5,241 nucleotides of DNA, taken from Thermococcus sp. Lineage in GTDB: Archaea > Methanobacteriota_B > Thermococci > Thermococcales > Thermococcaceae. A program made the position numbers and the translations under genes. This document shows, piece by piece, positions 1-5,241 of this stretch. The stretch is from the NCBI GenBank assembly GCA_027035445.1, contig JALVUT010000019.1, positions 1-5,241 of the forward strand. Reading direction: 5' to 3'. Numbering within the stretch: position 1 is the first letter of the stretch; every line of letters begins with the position of its first letter. Below the pieces are notes generated by a model. The model saw nothing but the letters and a program-made list of their open reading frames with translations. It searched no databases and was not told where the DNA came from.

Positions 1-838
1 TGTACGCGGCATACACCACGTCACCGTAGCCGTAGATAATCCTTGTGAGAACAACAAACCCGAAGCTGTTTGCGGACTGGCCAACGGCCGAAGGCAACCC
101 AACACGAAATATTCTCTTGTAAAACTCAAAGTCCGGGCTCATGGTCTCTCGCGTGAGGTGCAGACCGGCCTTCCCACCCGTTAGAATCCTCGCGCCGATG
201 AGGGCGCCTGTACCGTTTGAGAGAACTGTGGCAATCGCCGCGCCCTCAACGCCGAGCCTGAGGAGGAATATGAAGACCGGATCAAGGGCTATGTTCATCC
301 CCACCGTCAGCATGCTTATCTTCACCGGTGTTTTCGTGTCACCGGAGGCCCTCATGAGGGCGGAAAAGGCCATGAATGCAAAGGAAAGTGGAACCCCTGC
401 AAAAACTACCTGGGCGTAGGCCTTGGCGTAGGGATAGACGTTGGGAGTGACCTTCATGAAATGGAGGGCTTGGGGAAGGATGGCCAAGCTTATCAGGGCT
501 GTGAGGGTTGAGAAAGCAAGCATGAGGGAATAGAGTGCGCCGGCGGAGCGGTTGGCTTTTTCATAACGTCCGGCGCCGATGTACTGTCCCACGAAGGCGA
601 AGCCAGCAGTTGCAAAGCCCATTCCCAGGGCCATGAGCGTCCCTATTATCGGCCAGCTGGTGCCTGGAGCTGCCAGTGCCTCCCTGCCGAGTTTGCCGAG
701 CCAGAAGGTGTCGGTTATGTTATACATGACTTGGACTAGGTTGCTGACTATTAAAGGGTAGGCTAGGTGGAGGAGTGTGCCCTCTATAGGGCCGTTAAGG
801 ATCTCCTCACGCATCCGCTGAAGTTTTCTACGTTCCAT
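1..838 (-). CDS. MATE-family multidrug/cation antiporter, N-terminal part (runs off left edge)
   Basis: I translated the minus strand from the ATG at 838 and found 279 codons without a stop up to the window edge, so this is a 3'-truncated gene. The usual MATE length is about 450-470 residues. The protein is highly hydrophobic, with about six membrane helices (the N-lobe) and the start of the C-lobe. It aligns along its whole length with the MATE protein encoded just upstream (888-2276), at well over half identity by eye. Shared blocks are MREEILNGPI, YNITDTFWLGKLG, GMGFATAGFAF, GDTKTPVKI, ALDP and IFRVGLPS. Asp43 and Asp186, equivalent by eye to the two ion-coupling Asp residues of P. furiosus MATE, are present, with Tyr39, Tyr141 and Asn182. 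Two things differ from the paralog: residue 159 is Ser instead of Asn, and there are deletions of 4 residues after helix 5 and 6 residues near residue 271. The start is supported by a GTGAT Shine-Dalgarno-like site five bases upstream. Substrate is unknown; in the cell it would export drugs or metabolites through the cytoplasmic membrane, driven by H+ or Na+. Confidence 0.93.
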   Translation of the reverse strand, partial: MERRKLQRMREEILNGPIEGTLLHLAYPLIVSNLVQVMYNITDTFWLGKLGREALAAPGTSWPIIGTLMALGMGFATAGFAFVGQYIGAGRYEKANRSAGALYSLMLAFSTLTALISLAILPQALHFMKVTPNVYPYAKAYAQVVFAGVPLSFAFMAFSALMRASGDTKTPVKISMLTVGMNIALDPVFIFLLRLGVEGAAIATVLSNGTGALIGARILTGGKAGLHLTRETMSPDFEFYKRIFRVGLPSAVGQSANSFGFVVLTRIIYGYGDVVYAAY

Positions 839-887
839 GAGGCATCACGATGAGGCACCTATCGAAAGTGCTGCTATAAATTACCCA
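839..887 (-). promoter_or_regulatory. Promoter and leader of the downstream MATE gene
   Basis: This 49-bp gap between the two MATE genes contains TTTATA on the minus strand at 880-875, a good archaeal TATA box. Using the usual TATA-to-start distance of about 25-27 bases, transcription would begin near 850. That leaves a leader of about 12 bases holding GTGAT at 848-844, which matches the middle of the archaeal Shine-Dalgarno consensus GGAGGTGATC. TTTCGATAG at 867-859 lies between the TATA box and the predicted start site and is shared with the other MATE promoter. The TATA box begins only 7 bases after the upstream stop codon, so any BRE overlaps that gene's 3' end. No T-run separates the genes, so readthrough from upstream is also possible. 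Confidence 0.6.
859..867 (-). promoter_or_regulatory. TTTCGATAG element, candidate operator (copy 1)
   Basis: The 9-base sequence TTTCGATAG lies 7 bases downstream of the TATA box of the downstream MATE gene. With the flanking base (CTTTCGATAG, 868-859) it matches its own reverse complement at 8 of 10 positions, so it could bind a dimeric regulator. An identical 9-mer sits 6 bases below the TATA box of the other MATE gene. In both cases CTCA follows after 4 bases. The role as an operator is inference from position and conservation; no regulator is encoded in the window to pair with it. Confidence 0.4.
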
Positions 888-2276
888 TCAGCCATCTATG
901 ATACGCTTCATCCAGCTTCCAGTTAGGAACCAGATGACCGCTGCAACTGCTCCCAGGACGTTGCTGATCCCCATGCCAAGCCACATCCCGGCAGTATCCC
1001 GCATGAGGATTCCAAGACCGTAGCTCAGGGGAAGCCGTATTCCCCAGAGCCTCACCATGCTGAGAATCATACTCTTCTTCGTGTGTCCGGAGCTCTGGAA
1101 GACGTTGTTCACCGCTGAGAATACTCCGAAGAATGGCAGCGATGCGGAGAAGTATTCCACGACCTTTGCACTTTCGGCAACTATGGCTGGGTCTTTGATG
1201 AAGAACCCGAATATCTGAATCCGGAAAAGGACAAATAGAATGGTTCCAGTGCCCAGAATAGTGAAGTTCATCAGCATGGTCTTCTCGGCTATGGCCTTGG
1301 CCCTCTCGTAGAGCTTTGCCCCAACGGTCTGTCCTACCATAGTCCCCATTGCCATGCTGATGCCGTTGGAGAAGGCAAACATGAAGTTGGTCAGCCGGTT
1401 TGTGATGGAATATGTGGCAAAGGCGACGTCAGCATTCCCAAACTGACCGCCTAGTGTGAATATGATACGCGTCAGCAGAACAAAGCCGAGGGCTGTTGTC
1501 GATGATCCCACACTTGAGGGAAGACCAACGCGGAAGATACGGGAGTAGAAGTGTGTGTCCGGCTTCAGCGTTTCAGGCGTCAGATGTATCCCCACCTTTC
1601 CCGTGAAGAGAAGGTAACCTCCAACAAGGGATCCGAGGGTATTGGAGAGCATTGTGGCAACCGCTGCCCCGGTTACACCAAGCCGGGGAAACCCTACCCA
1701 TCCAAAGATGAGGAACGGGTCAAGGAGGAGATTCAGGAGAACTGTTGCTACGTTTATCTTCACCGGTGTCTTTGTGTCGCCAACAGCTCTCAGGAGAAAG
1801 TTGAAGGCGAAGAGGGTAAACGAGAAAGGGATCCCGCCGAATACTATCCTTGTGTAGCTGAGTGCATATGGGTACACAGTTCCGCTAACGTTCATAAAGT
1901 GGAGGAGGTACGGGGCCGAGAGGACACCAAACACTCCAACAAACGTTGCGAAAATCAGCATGAGTGAGTACAGGGCCCCTGCATAGCGGTTGGCCTTAGT
2001 GTAGTCTCTTGCACCGATGTACTGGCTTACGAAGGCGAAGCCAGCAGTTGCAAAGCCCATGCCAATACTCATGAAGAACCATACCAAGGGCCATGCCGTT
2101 CCAGGTGCTGAGAGCTCGGCCCTTCCAAGTCTACCCAACCAGAAAGTGTCCGTTAGGTTATAGAGAACCTGAACGAGCTGGTTGATGATTAGAGGGTAGG
2201 CTAACAGGAGGAGGGTCTTCACTATCGGCCCACTGAGTATCTGCTCACGCATCTCTTCGACTTTTCCACTTCTCAT
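888..2276 (-). CDS. MATE-family (DinF-like) multidrug/cation antiporter, complete
   Basis: This is a 462-residue polytopic membrane protein of normal MATE length, with about twelve hydrophobic helices in two six-helix lobes. Rough spans are 21-46, 57-83, 100-123, 134-162, 169-192 and 198-224, then a loop, then 243-272, 282-307, 332-355, 371-395, 401-424 and 430-455. It closely resembles P. furiosus MATE as I know it. Tyr39, Asp43 (in NLTDTFWLG), Tyr141, Asn159, Asn182 and Asp186 (in LLLDPFLIF) sit at a +2 offset from the ion- and substrate-pocket residues Tyr37, Asp41, Tyr139, Asn157, Asn180 and Asp184 of that protein. It would export cationic drugs or an unknown metabolite across the cytoplasmic membrane using an ion gradient. 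The ATG at 2276 is chosen because a TATA box lies 24 bases upstream, implying a leaderless transcript. An internal Met9 at 2252 is the alternative, since the motif MREQILSGPI that starts there is conserved in the paralog. Stop is TGA. It is followed after 49 bp by a paralogous MATE gene. Confidence 0.96.
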   Translation of the reverse strand: MRSGKVEEMREQILSGPIVKTLLLLAYPLIINQLVQVLYNLTDTFWLGRLGRAELSAPGTAWPLVWFFMSIGMGFATAGFAFVSQYIGARDYTKANRYAGALYSLMLIFATFVGVFGVLSAPYLLHFMNVSGTVYPYALSYTRIVFGGIPFSFTLFAFNFLLRAVGDTKTPVKINVATVLLNLLLDPFLIFGWVGFPRLGVTGAAVATMLSNTLGSLVGGYLLFTGKVGIHLTPETLKPDTHFYSRIFRVGLPSSVGSSTTALGFVLLTRIIFTLGGQFGNADVAFATYSITNRLTNFMFAFSNGISMAMGTMVGQTVGAKLYERAKAIAEKTMLMNFTILGTGTILFVLFRIQIFGFFIKDPAIVAESAKVVEYFSASLPFFGVFSAVNNVFQSSGHTKKSMILSMVRLWGIRLPLSYGLGILMRDTAGMWLGMGISNVLGAVAAVIWFLTGSWMKRIIDG

Positions 2277-2305
2277 TGAGACGGCTATCGAAACGTTGGT
2301 ATAAA
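2277..2305 (-). promoter_or_regulatory. Promoter of the complete MATE gene, probably leaderless
   Basis: TTTATA is at 2305-2300 on the minus strand. The centre of this TATA box is about 26 bases from the ATG at 2276, so the expected transcription start falls at or within a base or two of the start codon. The bases before the ATG (AGCCGTCTCA) contain no Shine-Dalgarno match, which fits leaderless translation. A weaker TATA-like sequence (CTTTTATC, 2325-2318) lies further upstream. The element TTTCGATAG at 2293-2285 sits between TATA and start. Confidence 0.65.
2285..2293 (-). promoter_or_regulatory. TTTCGATAG element, candidate operator (copy 2)
   Basis: This 9-mer is identical to the one in the promoter of the downstream MATE paralog (859-867). 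It lies 6 bases below TTTATA, and CTCA follows after 4 bases. Its position over the DNA that RNA polymerase must enter is where many Thermococcales repressors bind. It is too short and too weakly palindromic to assign to a known regulator. Confidence 0.4.
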
Positions 2306-2348
2306 AGGTTTATTGTGGATAAAAGAGCCAGCTTAGAACCGTTGGAAT

Positions 2349-2423
2349 ACCAAAGATTTCACGGCTTGAAGACGGCGGGTTATTGTTAAAGGCTCTAGAG
2401 AGATAGAGGGATAAATCTTTGGT
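2349..2423. repeat. Perfect 11-bp inverted repeat, 53-bp spacer
   Basis: ACCAAAGATTT at 2349-2359 and its exact reverse complement AAATCTTTGGT at 2413-2423 flank a 53-bp spacer in the gap between ppsA and the MATE gene. Inside the spacer is a small hairpin candidate, CTCTA-GAGAGA-TAGAG, at 2393-2408. The whole element lies 44-118 bases upstream of the MATE TATA box and downstream of the ppsA terminator-like T-run. It could be a paired regulator site, a structured RNA end, or the relic of a small mobile element. There is no flanking direct repeat that I can see to support the last. Confidence 0.6.
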
Positions 2424-2429
2424 GAGATA

Positions 2430-2455
2430 TTAAAGGAGATTAGAAAAAAGAAGCT
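2430..2455 (-). terminator. T-rich terminator candidate of ppsA
   Basis: About 15 bases after the ppsA stop codon the minus strand reads CTTCTTTTTTCTAATCTCC, with a run of six T at 2449-2444. Archaeal intrinsic termination in Thermococcales depends on such T-tracts and does not need a hairpin. It separates ppsA from the MATE gene, which has its own promoter. Confidence 0.5.
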
Positions 2456-2463
2456 GAAATGCC

Positions 2464-4893
2464 TCACTCTTTGAGGGCCTTTCTTGCAGCCTCAAGCATC
2501 ATCCTCTGCTCCTCGCGATAGACGGTCTTCCTGATGAGCTCAACCGCATCCGGGTTGGCGCTGAGGCTGTCGATGCCCATCCTGACGAGCTTCCTGGCCA
2601 TCTTCGGGTCACTTCCAGCCTGTCCGCAGATGCTGGTCTCGACGCCGTGCTTCTTGCACACCTGGATAACATCCCTGATGAGCTTGAGCACTGCCGGGTG
2701 GGTCTCGTCGTAGAGCTTGAAGACACGCTCGTTGTCCCTGTCTATGGCGAGGGTGTACTGGGTGAGGTCGTTTGTTCCGAAGCTGATGAAGTCAATGCCT
2801 TCTTTGATGAGGTCTTCGATGATGATCGCGCTCGCCGGTGTCTCGACCATGACACCCCACTCAACGTCCTTGTGCGGGACGAGGCCGACTGAAAGCGCTA
2901 TCTCCTTGGCCTTCCTTATCTGCTCCGGGTGGCTGACGAGAGGGAGCATGACGCCTATGTTGTCGTAGCCCTCATCGACGAGCCTCTTGATGGCCTTGAA
3001 TTCTGCCTTGAGGAGTTCTGGCTGGTCGAGGCCTCTTCTAATCCCTCTCCATCCGAGCATCGGGTTCCTCTCGATCGGTTCATCCTCTCCGCCGGGAAGC
3101 TCGCGGAACTCGTTGGTAGGAGCGTCAAGGGTTCTGTACCAGACGCGCCTTGGGTAGAATGCCTCAACGACCTTTCTGATGCCATCAACGAGCTTGTTGA
3201 CGAGCTCTTCCTCCCTGCCCTCCTTGATGAATTTGATCGGGTGGGCGCCTATGCCGAGGATCATGTGCTCAGCGCGAAGGAGACCGACACCATCGGCACC
3301 GGTTGCAGCGGCTCTCTCAGCGACCTCCGGCATTGAGACGTTAACCTTGACCTCGGTGGCAGTGATGAGCGGGGCCCCAGCGACAACGACCTGGGCCTCG
3401 GCGGCCTTCTCCTTCTCTTCCTTAACGAGGCTCTTGACTACACCCCTGTAGACGACACCCCTGGTGCCATCAACGGTGATGAGCATTCCATCCTTGAGTT
3501 TCTTGGTGGCTTCTTTGGTTCCGACGACGGTTGGGATGCCGAGCTCTCTTCCAACGATAGCCGCGTGGCAGGTTCTTCCTCCCTCGTCGGTAACAATGGC
3601 CGAGGCCCTTTTCATTGCCGGAACCATGTCTGGGTTGGTCATGGTGGTGACGAGGATGTCGCCCTCCTTGACCTTGTCGATGTCGTTAACATCGAGGATT
3701 ATGACAACCTTGCCCGCACCGACACCGGGAGATGCACCAAGTCCCTTAAGTATGACCTCCATCTCCTCGGTGACCTCTTCGACCTCCTCGGTCTTGGCCT
3801 CCTTGAGAGTGGTTATCGGCCTGCTCTGAACAATGTAAAGCTTGCCGTCGTCGGCATCATAGGCCCATTCTATGTCCTGCGGATACTGGTAGTGCTCCTC
3901 GATCCTGGCACCTATCTTGGCGACCTCGATGATCTGTTCCTCGGTGAGAACCTGCTTCTCCACCCATTCCGGACCAAGGAAGTCGGCAACCTTGACGAGG
4001 ACAGTCCCCTTGCCAGTCTCGGGGTTGCGTACGTACATGACTTCCTTCTTGGCGATGTACTTCTCCTTTATCTTCCAAGTGCCCTTCTCAACGATATACT
4101 CATCAGGTGAGACGGCGCCACTGACGACGGCCTCGCCGAGTCCCCATGCACCGTTGATCATTATCTCCCTCCTATCGTTGGTGACTGGGTTGGCGGTGAA
4201 CATGACGCCGCTGGTCTTGCTGTTTACCATCTTCTGGATGACTGCACTGAGGTAGACCTTTCTGTGGTCAAAGCCCTGCTTGGCCCTGTAGAAGGTTGCC
4301 CTTGCAGTCCAGAGGCTGGCCCAGCATTTCCTGACGTTCTCAAGGAGGTCATCATCTCCATAAACGTCCAGGTATGTCTCCTGCTGGCCGGCGAATGAAG
4401 CCTCCGGAAGGTCTTCGGCGGTGGCAGATGAGCGGACGGCGACGTAAACCGCGTCCTTCTTGAACCTCTGGCTGAGCTTGTGGTAAGCTTCGAGAACCTC
4501 ACTTGAGATCTCCTCTGGCATCGGCATACTATCGATGAGCTCCCTTATGAGGGCCGTGTTGTCTAGGAGCTCTCTGCTGTCGTCGACGTTTGTTCTGCCC
4601 ACGATGTCCATGATCCAGTCTTGGAGAGGTCTGGGCTCATCCGGGGCGCTTGTGAGAACCTCCTCGAGAACGCCGCTTTTGGCTTTCTCGCCCATGATCT
4701 CTTCAATATCATTTCTACTGACCTTCACGTTGTTGACAAAATACTTGTAGGCTTCTGCGGTTACGCAGAACCCGGGCGGAACCGGAATCCCAGCGTTGGT
4801 GAGCTCGCCGAGGTTGGCTCCCTTCCCACCAACGAGGGGCACATCGGTCTTCCTGAGCTCCTCAAACCATCTTATAAACCTGTATTCACCCAT
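2464..4893 (-). CDS. ppsA: Phosphoenolpyruvate synthase (pyruvate, water dikinase)
   Basis: This 809-residue protein has the full three-domain layout of the family. The N-terminal ATP-grasp domain (about 1-360) has GGKGANLGEL with Lys24, VRSSATAEDLPEASFAGQ with Arg154, and the closing IEWAYD and VQSRPITT motifs. An acidic linker (361-380) leads to the swivelling phosphohistidine domain (about 381-485), with GGRTCHAAIVGRELGIPTVVG carrying the catalytic His443. A charged linker (486-502) leads to the C-terminal TIM barrel (about 510-800), with GLLRAEH, YRTLD (Arg587), MLGWRGIRR, VMVETPAS (Glu684), SFGTNDLTQY (Asn708, Asp709) and SICGQAGSDP with the catalytic acid Cys756. It converts ATP + pyruvate + water to PEP + AMP + phosphate in the cytoplasm. 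In T. kodakarensis, deletion work showed that Pps is essential for glycolysis, where it is thought to run towards pyruvate and ATP. The ATG at 4893 is fixed by GGAGGG six bases upstream. No intein or frameshift is present. TGA is the stop. Confidence 0.98.
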   Translation of the reverse strand: MGEYRFIRWFEELRKTDVPLVGGKGANLGELTNAGIPVPPGFCVTAEAYKYFVNNVKVSRNDIEEIMGEKAKSGVLEEVLTSAPDEPRPLQDWIMDIVGRTNVDDSRELLDNTALIRELIDSMPMPEEISSEVLEAYHKLSQRFKKDAVYVAVRSSATAEDLPEASFAGQQETYLDVYGDDDLLENVRKCWASLWTARATFYRAKQGFDHRKVYLSAVIQKMVNSKTSGVMFTANPVTNDRREIMINGAWGLGEAVVSGAVSPDEYIVEKGTWKIKEKYIAKKEVMYVRNPETGKGTVLVKVADFLGPEWVEKQVLTEEQIIEVAKIGARIEEHYQYPQDIEWAYDADDGKLYIVQSRPITTLKEAKTEEVEEVTEEMEVILKGLGASPGVGAGKVVIILDVNDIDKVKEGDILVTTMTNPDMVPAMKRASAIVTDEGGRTCHAAIVGRELGIPTVVGTKEATKKLKDGMLITVDGTRGVVYRGVVKSLVKEEKEKAAEAQVVVAGAPLITATEVKVNVSMPEVAERAAATGADGVGLLRAEHMILGIGAHPIKFIKEGREEELVNKLVDGIRKVVEAFYPRRVWYRTLDAPTNEFRELPGGEDEPIERNPMLGWRGIRRGLDQPELLKAEFKAIKRLVDEGYDNIGVMLPLVSHPEQIRKAKEIALSVGLVPHKDVEWGVMVETPASAIIIEDLIKEGIDFISFGTNDLTQYTLAIDRDNERVFKLYDETHPAVLKLIRDVIQVCKKHGVETSICGQAGSDPKMARKLVRMGIDSLSANPDAVELIRKTVYREEQRMMLEAARKALKE

Positions 4894-4899
4894 GCGAAT

Positions 4900-4905
4900 C
4901 CCTCC
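4900..4905 (-). promoter_or_regulatory. Ribosome binding site of ppsA
   Basis: GGAGGG on the minus strand at 4905-4900 is six bases from the ATG at 4893. It is the strongest Shine-Dalgarno match in front of any start in the window and decides the ppsA start. Confidence 0.8.
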
Positions 4906-4909
4906 AAAT

Positions 4910-4926
4910 ATTTACTGCGGGTGATA
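4910..4926. promoter_or_regulatory. Degenerate candidate Thermococcales glycolytic motif (TGM) near ppsA start site
   Basis: The TGM consensus bound by Tgr/TrmBL1 is TATCAC-N5-GTGATA. On the plus strand here ATTTAC-TGCGG-GTGATA has one perfect half (4921-4926) and one half matching 3 of 6 bases, so 9 of 12 overall with the correct spacing. It overlaps the predicted ppsA transcription start, downstream of the TATA box, which is the position linked to repression on release of sugar in other glycolytic genes. With only one perfect half it may be chance. Confidence 0.25.
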
Positions 4927-4938
4927 TATTGGGGGCAT

Positions 4939-4950
4939 GTATTTAAAATT
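4939..4950 (-). promoter_or_regulatory. ppsA promoter (TATA box)
   Basis: The minus strand reads AATTTTAAATAC over 4950-4939, containing a TATA box TTTTAAAT at 4948-4941. A start about 27 bases downstream, near 4917, gives a leader of roughly 24 bases that includes the GGAGGG ribosome binding site. A second AT-rich sequence, AATATATC at 4930-4923, could act as TATA instead, but it would start transcription near 4900 and cut into the ribosome binding site, so it is less likely. Confidence 0.6.
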
Positions 4951-5024
4951 AACTATCCAAGGCTGTTCTCTGGCGTACAGAAATGGAAAATAGACAGGGT
5001 GTGCTCATCTGGGGTAAGGGGGGC

Positions 5025-5241
5025 TTAACTTCCTCCGGAGGGGTGTGCGATATTCCTGTTAAGGAACAGTTTGAATTTTCCCTTATAGAACTCTTTTATG
5101 AGGATGTAATGATGGCTTGAGGTGATGTTTAAGTATGTGTTCGGTTCCTCGTGAATTATCAGGTCGTAGTAGCCCTCGGAAATCCTCTTCTCAATCTTCT
5201 TCTCGTAGAGTATCATATCGATGTGGGCATCTGGGTAGTAA
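5025..5241 (-). CDS. Unrecognised protein, C-terminal 71 residues (5' end outside window)
   Basis: The frame is open from the right edge (YYPDAHIDMILYEKKI at its start) to a TAA stop at 5027-5025. Met at 5216 is possible as a start but has no ribosome binding site or TATA box before it, and the frame continues upstream, so I treat this as the end of a longer gene. Codons are typical of the neighbours (TAC, GAG, AAG, AGG, ATA), which supports real coding. The piece is soluble and charged, with alternating predicted strands and helices (YYDLIIHEE, HHYILIKEFYKGKFKLFLNR). It vaguely resembles the middle part of the FilR1/DUF1724 domain found in archaeal winged-helix regulators, where a strand-helix-strand with an acidic turn occurs, but the C-terminus here stops earlier than that domain would. 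I do not assign a function. ppsA follows 131 bp downstream with its own promoter. Confidence 0.7.
   Translation of the reverse strand, partial: YYPDAHIDMILYEKKIEKRISEGYYDLIIHEEPNTYLNITSSHHYILIKEFYKGKFKLFLNRNIAHPSGGS
5032..5041. repeat. Perfect 10-bp palindrome inside the 3' end of the unknown gene
   Basis: CCTCCGGAGG is its own reverse complement. It lies in the last codons (Pro-Ser-Gly-Gly) of the partial gene, a few bases before its stop. It has no loop, so it cannot form a normal hairpin, and no T-run follows closely. It is noted as a repeat only. Confidence 0.5.

Noticed and set aside
1..838. Frameshift or pseudogene in the downstream MATE gene
   Set aside because: Translation from 838 to the edge is uninterrupted and colinear with the paralog apart from two small in-frame deletions, so the gene is cut only by the window edge.
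1551..1967. Plus-strand open frame of 138 codons opposite the complete MATE gene
   Set aside because: It is antisense to well-conserved membrane helices and loops of the MATE protein, its translation is a low-hydrophobicity jumble, and no start signal precedes it.
2277..2463. C/D box guide RNA in the ppsA-MATE gap
   Set aside because: I looked for RTGATGA and CTGA boxes at suitable spacing on both strands. CTGA occurs at 2453-2456 (plus) but no acceptable C box pairs with it.
3550..3590. Possible intein at the catalytic His motif of PEP synthase
   Set aside because: M. jannaschii PEP synthase carries an intein, so I checked. The motif around His443 is continuous and the protein has normal length (809 residues).
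3565..4110. Long plus-strand open frame (181 codons) opposite ppsA
   Set aside because: It is antisense to the conserved ATP-grasp and phosphohistidine domains of ppsA. Its composition mirrors the codon bias of that gene and there is no promoter or ribosome binding site. The other plus-strand frames over ppsA are the same kind of shadow.
5028..5045. CCTCCGGAGG as a terminator hairpin
   Set aside because: The palindrome has no loop, lies inside the coding sequence before the stop, and is followed on the minus strand by a C-rich stretch instead of a T-run.
1..5241. CRISPR array, tRNA, rRNA, insertion sequence or defence island
   Set aside because: There are no regularly spaced direct repeats, no cloverleaf or conserved rRNA sequence, no transposase or integrase reading frame, and almost all of the window is accounted for by four minus-strand genes with ordinary codon use.

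Overview
The window reads as a piece of chromosome from a hyperthermophilic archaeon of the Thermococcales, most likely a Thermococcus. The evidence is the AGG/AAG/GAG/ATA-rich codon usage, archaeal TATA boxes (TTTATA, TTTTAAAT) upstream of the genes, a GGAGGG ribosome binding site, short T-rich terminator-like tracts, and an 809-residue archaeal-type phosphoenolpyruvate synthase. All genes lie on the minus strand, so transcription runs from right to left in these coordinates. The species call is inference from style, not from a search.

Layout, in transcription order. (1) 5241-5025 is the C-terminal end of an unrecognised protein that enters from the right edge. (2) 5024-4894 is an intergenic region holding the ppsA promoter, a degenerate candidate for the Thermococcales glycolytic motif, and a good Shine-Dalgarno site. 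(3) 4893-2464 is ppsA, complete, with its catalytic His, Cys and ATP-site residues intact. (4) 2463-2277 is an intergenic region with a T-rich terminator candidate for ppsA, a perfect 11-bp inverted repeat with 53-bp spacing, and a promoter whose TATA box sits so close to the next ATG that the mRNA is probably leaderless. (5) 2276-888 is a complete MATE-family multidrug/cation antiporter. (6) 887-839 is a 49-bp gap carrying a second promoter. (7) 838-1 is the N-terminal 279 residues of a second, paralogous MATE transporter that runs off the left edge.

PpsA interconverts pyruvate and PEP. In Thermococcales it matters for glycolysis as well as gluconeogenesis. The two MATE proteins are a tandem duplication of a DinF-like exporter similar to the structurally studied Pyrococcus furiosus MATE. 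They have no obvious metabolic link to ppsA and appear to have their own promoters.

The most interesting non-coding signal is that the two MATE promoters share a block: TTTATA, then 6-7 nt, then TTTCGATAG, then 4 nt, then CTCA. The sequence above the TATA boxes is unrelated. TTTCGATAG is partly palindromic and lies between the TATA box and the predicted start site, the usual place for an archaeal repressor. I found no CRISPR array, tRNA, rRNA, insertion sequence, intein or novel defence-like system. Apart from these regulatory details the region looks ordinary.
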